NCBI GenBank assembly: GCA_020073005.1 | Contig: JAIQFX010000030.1 | Coordinates: forward strand, 1 to 64,000 | Reading direction: 5' to 3' | Length of the DNA stretch: 64,000 nt | Origin: Terriglobia bacterium | GTDB taxonomy: Bacteria > Acidobacteriota > Vicinamibacteria > Vicinamibacterales > CAVVIG01 | Part shown: positions 46,302 through 53,888 of the stretch, one piece after another | How the letters are laid out: each line of letters begins with the position of its first letter | Numbering within the stretch: position 1 is the stretch's first letter | Notes under the pieces: generated by a model | The model's database searches: none | What the model was told of the DNA's origin: nothing | Seen by the model: the letters and a program-made list of their open reading frames with translations, nothing else | Translations under genes and position numbers: made by a program

Positions 46302-47667
46302 GAAAGTTCCTCAGCGGAAAACCTCATCGTATCACCTTGAGACTTCAGCCTTCAGCCTTCAGACTTGGGAGCATGAAGCGAGCGCGGACGAGGTCCTGCG
46401 CGAATTCAGCGAGACGATCGAGCCCTATCCGTTCGGCAACGGGCATCCGCGCTTCTGGGGCTGGGTGAACTCGCCGCCCGCGGTGATGGGCGTGTTCGCC
46501 GACGCGCTCGCCGCCGCGATGAATCCGAGCTGCGCGGGCGGTAATCACGCGGCGATCTACGTCGAGCGCCAGGTGATTCGGTGGTTCCGCGACATGCTCG
46601 GCTTCCCGGACTCGTCGATGGGACTGCTGGTCAGCGGCGGATCGATGGCGACGCTGACGGCGCTCGCCGTCGCGCGCCACGTGAAAAGCGGCGTCGACGT
46701 GCGCGCCAAAGGACTGCGTGACGCGCCCGCGCCGTTCTCGTTCTACATGACCAGCGAAGGCCACACGTGCGCGCGCAAAGCGATCGAGCTGCTCGGCTTC
46801 GGCAGCGAGTCCATCCGCACGATCCCGACAGACGATGACTACCGGATGCGCGTCGACGCGCTGGCGTCCGCGATCGCCGAGGATCGCGCGCGGGGCGTGC
46901 GGCCGATCGCCGTCGTCGCCACCGCCGGCACGACCAACACGGGCGCGATTGATGACATCGAGGCGGTCGCGCTCCTCTGCCGGCAGCACGACATCTGGCT
47001 GCACGTCGACGCCGCGTACGGCGGGCCCGCGATCCTGACCGCCGAGTACGGCACGCGCCTGCGGCGCGCCTTCGCGGGCGCCGACAGCGTTGCGCTCGAC
47101 CCGCACAAGTGGATGTTCGTCCCGGTCGAAGCGGGATTCGTGATTGTGCGCGACGCCGGGGCGATGCGTGCCACGTTCAGCCTGGTGCCGCCGTACATTC
47201 GATCCGCCGGCAGTCCGACCGGCGTCTACGGCCTCCCGTGGTTCAGCGAGTACGGGTTTCAGCAGACACGCGGCTTCCGCGCGCTGAAAGTCTGGATGAC
47301 GATCAAGCACGCGGGGCTCGGCGGCTTGAAGTCGGCGATCGAAGAGAACATCGCGCTCGCAGGCTATCTCGCCGACCGCATTCGCGCCACGCCACAGCTC
47401 GAACTGATCGCGTCGGGTCTCAGCGTCGTCTGTTTCCGTTACGTCGGCGGCGGTAGCGCAGCCCTTCAGGGCCCGAACGAGGAGGACGCCGTGCGTGTGA
47501 ATCGCGCGATTCTCGATCGCCTGCAACTCGGCGGCGACGCGTTCATCACGAGCACCGAGCTCAAAGGCCGTTTCGTCCTGCGCGCCTGCATCGTCAACTA
47601 CCGCAGCACGCGCGAGGATGTCGACTTGCTGATCGACGCCGTTCTCGGAATTGGCGCGGCGGTATAA
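46300..47667 (+). pseudogene. PLP-dependent (aromatic amino acid-type) decarboxylase, 5' end lost
   Basis: From about codon 35 this is a good group II decarboxylase: EVLREFSETIEPYPFGNGHP, the PLP-phosphate binding SGGSMATLTAL, HVDAAYGGPA, and the PLP lysine in ALDPHKWMFV. Family members normally have 60-80 more residues before this point. Here the only in-frame ATG (46300) lies on the aconitase start codon, and the first 30 or so codons are unrelated and include the CTTCAGC repeat. The upstream part appears to have been replaced. Whether any product is made is unclear. An intact enzyme would decarboxylate an aromatic amino acid or similar. Confidence 0.65.
46336..46362. repeat. CTTCAGC heptamer repeat at a gene junction
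   Basis: About three CTTCAGC units lie exactly at the point where homology to decarboxylases begins, suggesting that the repeat marks a deletion breakpoint. Confidence 0.75.
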
Positions 47668-47668
47668 T
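47663..47668 (+). promoter_or_regulatory. -10 box TATAAT upstream of the kinase gene
   Basis: A consensus TATAAT ends 12 nt before the ATG at 47681, implying a leader of only about 5 nt without a ribosome binding site. Confidence 0.55.
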
Positions 47669-47680
47669 CCCCGCGCCACC

Positions 47681-50347
47681 ATGCCCCTTCAACCCGGTCT
47701 CCGCCTCGGCCCGTACGAAATCATCGCCCCGCTCGGCGCCGGCGGCATGGGAGAGGTCTACAAGGCCCGCGACACGCGGCTCGATCGCACGGTCGCCGTC
47801 AAAGTACTGCCGGCGTCGCTCGCCGCCGATCCCGAGCGTCGCGAGCGGTTCGAGCGCGAAGCGCGCGCCGTCTCGGCGCTGAATCATCCGAACATCTGCA
47901 CGCTGTACGACATCGGCCATCAGGACGGCGTCGACTACCTCGTCATGGAGTTGATCGAGGGCGAGTCGCTCGAGAGCCGGCTGACGAAAGGTCCGCTGCC
48001 GCTCGATCAGGTGCTGCGTCTCGGCACCGAGATCGCCGACGCGCTGAGCAAGGCTCATCGTCAAGGCATCGTCCATCGCGATCTCAAGCCCGCGAACGTG
48101 ATGCTGACCAAGCAGGGATCGAAACTGCTCGACTTCGGTCTCGCGCGCGTCGATGCGCCGGCGACGCAATCGTCCGTGTCGTTTCTGCCGACGCAGCAGC
48201 AGGCGCTCACGCAGGCGGGCACGGTCCTCGGCACCTTTCAGTACATGTCGCCCGAGCAGCTCGAGGGCCGCGACGCCGACGCGCGCACCGACATCTTCGC
48301 GTTCGGCGCGCTGCTCTACGAGGCGATGACCGCGCGCAAGGCGTTCGAGGGCAAGAGCCAGGCGAGCCTCATCAGCTCGATCATGTCGAGCACGCCGCCG
48401 CCGATCACGACGCTGCAGCCGATGACGCCGCCGGCGCTCGACCGCGTCATCAAGACGTGCCTGAACAAGGATCCCGACGAGCGCTGGCAGACGGCGCAGG
48501 ATCTCGCCGCCGAACTGAAATGGATTGCCGACGGCGGATCGCAGGTCGGCGTGCCGGCGCCCGTCGTCTCGCGGCGGAAATCGCGCGAGCGCTGGGCGTG
48601 GACTGCGGCGGCCGTGTTCGCGATCGCGGCCGCGCTGACGGGCGCGCGACTCCTGCTGCAGCGCGACGCGCCGCGCCTGCCGACGCGTTTCTCCGTCGCC
48701 CCGCCGAAGGACGTCAAGATCGAGTGGCCACGCATTTCGCCCGACGGACGCGCGGTCGCGTTCGTCGGCGTGGATCTCAGGGGCCGGCGATCGATCTGGG
48801 TCCGGCCGATGGACGCGTTCGACGCGATCCACCTCGACGGCACCGAGAACGTGCAGCGGCCGTTCTGGTCGCCCGACAGCCGCTACCTCGCGTTCTTCGC
48901 CAACGGCCAGCTGAAGAAGGTCCTGGCGTCGGGCGGCCCGACGCAGCTCGTCTGCGAATTCGCCGGCGGATCGGACGGCTCGTGGGGCCGCGGCGTCATC
49001 CTGTTCGACGGACGCGCGACCGATCCCGTGCGGCGCGTGCCGGATTCGGGCGGCGTGCCAGAGATCGCGGTGAAGCCGGACACGGCGAAACAGGAAGTCG
49101 GCACGGCGTGGCCGTTCTTCCTGCCCGACGGCCGCCACTATCTCTTCCTGTCGAATAACGCGAAGGGCCCCGTCACGATCAAAGTCGCCTCGCTCGACAG
49201 CCCCGGCGTCACGGTGCTCGTCGATTCCGAGTCGCGCGCGGAGTACTCGTCGGGCCACATCTTCTACGTGGCGCAGCGGACGCTGATGGCGCGGCCGTTT
49301 TCGCCGGACAAGCTCGCGTTCACGGGCGAGCCGTTTCCGGTGACCGATCGCATCCAGATCCAGAGCCTGGGTCTCGTGGATTTCTCGACCTCCCAGTCGG
49401 GCGATCTGGCGTACGCCAACGACGCGCAGGATCTGCGCAACCGCCTGCTGTGGTTCGATCGGGCCGGCAAGGAACTGGGCGCGGTCGGCGAGCCGGCGCT
49501 CTATCGCAATCCCGCGCTGTCGCCGGATGACACGCGCGCGGCCGTCGGCGTGGCCGGCAGCGGCACCGGGTCGGCGAACGACGACAGCATCTGGGTCATC
49601 GACCTCAAGCGCAACGTCTCGTCACGACTGACGTTCGGCGACGGCCTTCGCTCGTTTACGGTCTGGTCCCCGGATGGCGCGCACGTGGCGTACTCCTCCA
49701 CCGGCAAGAACGGTCCGTTCTACACGCTGCAGCAGAAGCTGGCGAGTGGCGGCGGCGACGAGTCGAAGATCTTCGAATCGACGGAGACCGCGCTCCTGCC
49801 CACGGACTGGTCTCCCGACGGCACGCACGTCCTCCTCACGACGCTGACCGCGTCCGGCGACAATTTCGATCTCGCGACGATTGCCGCCGACGGAAGCGCG
49901 GGCCCGGTCGATCTCGTGAAGACGCCCGGACCCACCCGTGAGATTAACGGACGCTTCTCGCCCGACGGCCGGTGGTTCGCGTATCAGTCGAACGAGTCGG
50001 GACGTTACGAGATCTTCGTCCAGGCGTTCCCGAAATCGGGCGGCAAGTGGCAGATCTCAACGGCCGGCGGGAACGTGCCGTGGTGGCGCGGCGACGGCAA
50101 GGAGATCATCTATCAGGGACCGGAGGAGACGTTCTACGCGGTCACGATGCGAACCGCGGGCGCGGGATTCGAAATCGGCGTGCCCGTGAAACTGTTCCAG
50201 CACCGGATGGCGCACGGGAGCTACGAGCGCAACAGCTGGACCGTGACGCGCGATGGACAACGCTTCCTGCTCATCGTGCCGCTGGACGACAACAACGCGC
50301 GCACCATTCAGGTCGTCTTGAACTGGGCCGCGGGATTGAAGAAGTAG
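47681..50347 (+). CDS. Membrane Ser/Thr protein kinase with TolB-like beta-propeller
   Basis: An 888-residue Hanks-type kinase. The kinase domain (about 10-275) has GAGGMGEVYKARD, VAVKVL, HRDLKPANVML, DFGLARVD and GTFQYMSPEQLEG. One membrane helix lies near residues 305-325. The outer part is a TolB/WD40-like propeller with repeated WSPDSRYLAF, WSPDGAHVAY and FSPDGRWFAY strands. The propeller would sense an envelope ligand or partner, and the kinase would signal inside. This architecture is common in acidobacteria. The ATG at 47681 follows a TATAAT box; earlier in-frame starts overlap the previous gene. Confidence 0.93.
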   Translation: MPLQPGLRLGPYEIIAPLGAGGMGEVYKARDTRLDRTVAVKVLPASLAADPERRERFEREARAVSALNHPNICTLYDIGHQDGVDYLVMELIEGESLESRLTKGPLPLDQVLRLGTEIADALSKAHRQGIVHRDLKPANVMLTKQGSKLLDFGLARVDAPATQSSVSFLPTQQQALTQAGTVLGTFQYMSPEQLEGRDADARTDIFAFGALLYEAMTARKAFEGKSQASLISSIMSSTPPPITTLQPMTPPALDRVIKTCLNKDPDERWQTAQDLAAELKWIADGGSQVGVPAPVVSRRKSRERWAWTAAAVFAIAAALTGARLLLQRDAPRLPTRFSVAPPKDVKIEWPRISPDGRAVAFVGVDLRGRRSIWVRPMDAFDAIHLDGTENVQRPFWSPDSRYLAFFANGQLKKVLASGGPTQLVCEFAGGSDGSWGRGVILFDGRATDPVRRVPDSGGVPEIAVKPDTAKQEVGTAWPFFLPDGRHYLFLSNNAKGPVTIKVASLDSPGVTVLVDSESRAEYSSGHIFYVAQRTLMARPFSPDKLAFTGEPFPVTDRIQIQSLGLVDFSTSQSGDLAYANDAQDLRNRLLWFDRAGKELGAVGEPALYRNPALSPDDTRAAVGVAGSGTGSANDDSIWVIDLKRNVSSRLTFGDGLRSFTVWSPDGAHVAYSSTGKNGPFYTLQQKLASGGGDESKIFESTETALLPTDWSPDGTHVLLTTLTASGDNFDLATIAADGSAGPVDLVKTPGPTREINGRFSPDGRWFAYQSNESGRYEIFVQAFPKSGGKWQISTAGGNVPWWRGDGKEIIYQGPEETFYAVTMRTAGAGFEIGVPVKLFQHRMAHGSYERNSWTVTRDGQRFLLIVPLDDNNARTIQVVLNWAAGLKK

Positions 50348-50348
50348 C

Positions 50349-50365
50349 GCGACCCTTAGGGTCGC
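50349..50365. repeat. REP-like hairpin GCGACCC-TTA-GGGTCGC
   Basis: A perfect 7-bp stem with a 3-nt loop directly after the kinase stop codon, within GTAGCGCGACCCT, the same flank as the elements at 42085 and 23051. It may terminate transcription from both convergent genes. Confidence 0.75.
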
Positions 50366-50375
50366 GATCCAGACG

Positions 50376-50750
50376 CTAGTCCCGCCAGTAATCGCGCCAC
50401 GCGTCGCGCATCGCTCGGCGCGCTTCGCGGGCCGCGTCGCGCGCATCCTGGGTCGCGCGCCGGATCGCGTCGCGCAGTTCCTGCCGCGTCTCCGTCCGGT
50501 AGCGCAGCGCGTCTGACCGCGCCCGCATCGCCTCGCGGCGTGCCTCCGCCCGGGCTCGCATCGCCTCGCGCCTCGCCTCGGCTCTGGCCCGCATCGCTTC
50601 CCGCGTCGCCTCGCGGCGCGCCTGCCAGGCGGCATCGTCGCGGCCGGCCTGCCAGTGATAGATGACCCTGTCCTGCGACGCCGCGGACGCCAGCGTCCCC
50701 GCCACCAGCAGGCTCGCCACGATTACAAGGACCTTCGTCGTCAGTTTCAT
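50376..50750 (-). CDS. Secreted Arg/Ala-rich helical-repeat protein
   Basis: A 124-residue protein from the ATG at 50750, with a GGGAGC ribosome binding site and a signal peptide (about 1-24, ending ASAAS). The mature part has three near-identical 11-residue repeats (RREAMRARAEA), followed by more Arg/Asp/Ala-rich sequence (RDAAREARRAMRDAWRDYW). It has no Pro or Gly for about 85 residues and should form one long charged helix or coiled coil. I recognise no family. It might bind a polyanion such as nucleic acid or LPS, or act as a metal or stress-response periplasmic helix (speculation). Confidence 0.7.
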   Translation of the reverse strand: MKLTTKVLVIVASLLVAGTLASAASQDRVIYHWQAGRDDAAWQARREATREAMRARAEARREAMRARAEARREAMRARSDALRYRTETRQELRDAIRRATQDARDAAREARRAMRDAWRDYWRD

Positions 50751-50866
50751 CGCGTGCTCCCTGCCGCTTAGACGGATGTCGCCGGGCAAACGTTGTCGGC
50801 GGGACCGAGTGTGCCGCAGCCGTTTGACAGGGTCACGCCACTCTGGCATGCTCCCATCGACAAACG

Positions 50867-51202
50867 ATGGGAAAGGCCGGATCGCTCGAATTGCTGCCGG
50901 GCACGCTCGATCTGCTGATTCTGAAGACGCTCGCCGCCGGCGCCGAGCACGGCTACGGCATCGCGTCGCGGCTGAAGGCGCTCTCCGAGGACGTCCTGCA
51001 GGTCGGCGAGAGCTCGCTCTACCCCGCCCTGCAGCGCCTGCTCCTCAAGGGCTGGGTGAAGGCGGAATGGGGCGCGTCAGACAACAACCGGCGCGCGCGC
51101 TTCTACACGCTGACCGCGGCCGGCCGGAAGCAACTGAGCGCGGAGCGCGACGAGTTCGATCGGTTGATTCTGGCGATTCACAAGGTACTGAACGCGACGT
51201 GA
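50867..51202 (+). CDS. PadR-family transcriptional regulator
   Basis: A 111-residue winged-helix regulator with the PadR signature: LLPGTLDLLILKTLAAG, HGYGIASRLKAL, VGESSLYPALQRLLLKGWV and RARFYTLTAAGRKQL. This is the short form without the C-terminal helical domain. In acidobacteria such genes precede ADOP permeases and probably repress them. The stop codon overlaps the ATG of the next gene (TGATG), so regulator and permease are coupled. Confidence 0.94.
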   Translation: MGKAGSLELLPGTLDLLILKTLAAGAEHGYGIASRLKALSEDVLQVGESSLYPALQRLLLKGWVKAEWGASDNNRRARFYTLTAAGRKQLSAERDEFDRLILAIHKVLNAT

Positions 51203-53880
51203 TGCGCGAACTGCTCCGCCGCGCGTGGTACTTCCTCCGGCAGCGCCGGCTCGACGATGAGCTTGCCGAGGAGATGGAGTTTCATCGCGCGATGACGCAG
51301 TGCGAGATCGAGAATCGCGGCGTCGAATCGACCGAGGCGTCGTTGGCTGTGCGCCGCGCGTTCGGGAGTTCCGCGCTGGCAAGAAACCAGGCGCGCGATG
51401 TGTGGATCTGGCCCTGGCTGCAGGACGTCGCGCAAGACGTGCGATTCGCCGCGCGCCTGTTGGCCAAGGACCGACGTTTCACGCTCGCAGCCGTTGTCGC
51501 GCTGGCGCTCGGGATCGCCGCCAACAACACGGTGTTCACGTTCATCAACGCTGCGCTGATTCGCGACCTGCCGTTCCACAAACCGAATCAGTTGATGTCG
51601 ATCGGCTCGCTCGACGCGCGCGGTCGAGCGCGCGGCGTGTCCTCCCTCGATTTCCAGGATTGGCGCCGTGGAGCCCGGGCCTTTCAGGGCATCGCCGCCC
51701 ACGCCGGATCAGCGATGAACCTCAGCGACGAAGGCCGGGCGCCCGATCGGTTCCGCGGTGTCTACATCTCCGCCAACGGCTTCGATCTCCTGCGAGCCAC
51801 ACCCATTCTCGGCCGCAGCTTCGTTGCCGACGATGAACGGCCGGGTGCACCGGCGGTCGTCATTCTCAGCAGCAGCGTCTGGAAGAGCCGCTATGGCGGC
51901 GACCCGAGCCTGATAAGACGCACGGTCCGTGTGAACGACATGCCGTCGATTGTGATCGGCGTCATGCCGCCGGGGTTCAGCTTCCCGGGAACCGCCGAAG
52001 TCTGGCAGCCGCTCACGCTGCTGGCCGGCGTGACCACGGCCAGGCGCGACGCGCGCACGCTGTCGGCGTTCGGTCGCCTCCGCGAGGCGGTCACCGTGCA
52101 GCAGGCGCGCGCGGACCTGGGCGCAATCGCCGAGGCCATCGCGCGCGAGTATCCGGAGACGAATCGCGGGGTCACGCCGTCCGTCGCGCCGCTGCTCGAA
52201 GCCTACAGACGGCTCACCACGCCGATCCTGATGACGTTGATGGGCGCGGTCGGCTTCGTCCTGCTGATCGCGTGTGCGAACGTCGCCAACCTGCTGCTCG
52301 CTCGCGCGGCGCACCGCTCGCGCGAGATCGCGATTCGCGCGTCGCTCGGCGCGACCCGGTGGCGCATCGTCCGCCAGTTGTTGATCGAAAGCCTGCTGCT
52401 CGCGATGCTCGCCGGCGCGATTGGGCTCATGCTCTCGGTGTACGGCGTCCGCTACTTCGGCGTCGCCTTCGACGCCATGGAGCAAGGGGCACCCGATCGC
52501 GCCGCGACGCCGTACTGGATCAATCTGGGGATGAACGGCACGGTGTTCGCGTTCGTCGCGGCGCTGTGTCTCGGGTCAAGCATCCTGTTCGGGCTGGCTC
52601 CCGCACTGCACATTTCTCGAACGGACGTGAACGACGTCCTCAAAGCAAGCGGCCGGAGCGCCGCCGGCAACCTGCGCGCGCGGCGCTGGACTGGTGCGCT
52701 GATGGTCGCGGAGCTCGCGCTCTCCGTCGTCCTGCTCGCGGAGGCGGGCCTTTTCGTTCGCAGCTTCCTGACCCTCTACACCACGAATCTCGTCATTGAC
52801 GCGTCGCACCTGTCGACGGCGCGACTGGCCTTGCCCCTCCAGAAGTACCGCACGCCTGAAGCGCGCAAGGCGTTCTTCGAACGGCTGGACGAGCGTCTCG
52901 CCACCAATCCCGCACTCACAGCGGTCACGGTGGCGAGCGACATCCCGTTCGCCTCGCTGGGCGGCTCGTTGCGACAGGTCACGATCGACGGGCGTCCAGG
53001 AACGCCGGGAGAGTCGCAGCCCGATGTTTCATACGTCTACGTCGGCGGGCGCTACTTCGACACGCTCGGGCTCCGTCTGCTTCAAGGGCGAGCGTTGGTG
53101 AACACCGATGGCTTGGCCGGACAGGAAGGCGCGGTCGTCAATCAGCGGTTTGCGGCGATGTTCTTTCCACACGAAGACGCTCTCGGGCGCCGGATCCGGA
53201 TCGCCAGCCCCGGAGGGGCGGCCCCGTCGCCGACGCCGCTGACGATTGTCGGTATCGCGCCGACGCTCCCGCAATTCGGCCCGCGCGAACTGGCGGCCGT
53301 GCCCGCGGTGTACGTGCCCGTCGGCGCCGAGCCGGCCCCTGGGCGATTCGTATCGATCGTCGTGCGCGGACCCGGGCTGGCGGCAGCGACCGCACTCTTG
53401 CGCGAGGACGTCGGCGCGCTCGATCCGGACCTGCCCTTGTACTCCATCCAGACGACGGACGACATCGTCGCGGCGATGCGGTTTCCAAACCGTCTGATGG
53501 GCTCGTTGCTTGGCCTGCTGGCGCTCATCGCGCTCGTCCTGGCATCGGTCGGGCTGTTCGCGCTCACCGCGCACAGCGTGACCCAGCGCACGCAGGAAAT
53601 CGGCGTGCGGATGGCACTCGGCGCGCAGACATCGCAGGTGGTCTGGCTGCTGATGTGGCGCACGATCGTGCAGCTTGCCGTGGGGCTCGCCATTGGGCTG
53701 ACCGGTGCGCTCGCTGTCGGTCAATTGCTGCAGACATTCCTCGTGGGAACGGGCGCCCGCGATCCGCTCACGCTGACGGCCGTGGCAGCGTTGCTGATTG
53801 TCGTCTCGCTGGCCGCGTCCTTTTTCCCTGCGAGGCGTGCGGCCCGCGTCGATCCAGTCGTCGCGCTTCGCTACGAATAG
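51202..53880 (+). CDS. ADOP-type ABC transporter permease (MacB/FtsX-like)
   Basis: An 892-residue permease of the acidobacterial duplicated orphan permease type. The N-terminal cap (LRRAWYFLRQRRLDDELAEE) is specific to the group. Two FtsX/MacB-PCD units follow, each with a periplasmic domain. Membrane helices lie near residues 95, 350-480 and 760-880, with LLIACANVANLLLARAAHRS and the C-terminal RAARVDPVVALRYE. No ATPase gene is adjacent, as is usual for the group, so the partner ATPase must be elsewhere or absent. The substrate is unknown; MacB relatives move peptides, lipoproteins or drugs. Confidence 0.92.
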   Translation: MRELLRRAWYFLRQRRLDDELAEEMEFHRAMTQCEIENRGVESTEASLAVRRAFGSSALARNQARDVWIWPWLQDVAQDVRFAARLLAKDRRFTLAAVVALALGIAANNTVFTFINAALIRDLPFHKPNQLMSIGSLDARGRARGVSSLDFQDWRRGARAFQGIAAHAGSAMNLSDEGRAPDRFRGVYISANGFDLLRATPILGRSFVADDERPGAPAVVILSSSVWKSRYGGDPSLIRRTVRVNDMPSIVIGVMPPGFSFPGTAEVWQPLTLLAGVTTARRDARTLSAFGRLREAVTVQQARADLGAIAEAIAREYPETNRGVTPSVAPLLEAYRRLTTPILMTLMGAVGFVLLIACANVANLLLARAAHRSREIAIRASLGATRWRIVRQLLIESLLLAMLAGAIGLMLSVYGVRYFGVAFDAMEQGAPDRAATPYWINLGMNGTVFAFVAALCLGSSILFGLAPALHISRTDVNDVLKASGRSAAGNLRARRWTGALMVAELALSVVLLAEAGLFVRSFLTLYTTNLVIDASHLSTARLALPLQKYRTPEARKAFFERLDERLATNPALTAVTVASDIPFASLGGSLRQVTIDGRPGTPGESQPDVSYVYVGGRYFDTLGLRLLQGRALVNTDGLAGQEGAVVNQRFAAMFFPHEDALGRRIRIASPGGAAPSPTPLTIVGIAPTLPQFGPRELAAVPAVYVPVGAEPAPGRFVSIVVRGPGLAAATALLREDVGALDPDLPLYSIQTTDDIVAAMRFPNRLMGSLLGLLALIALVLASVGLFALTAHSVTQRTQEIGVRMALGAQTSQVVWLLMWRTIVQLAVGLAIGLTGALAVGQLLQTFLVGTGARDPLTLTAVAALLIVVSLAASFFPARRAARVDPVVALRYE

Positions 53881-53888
53881 GAGCAGGG

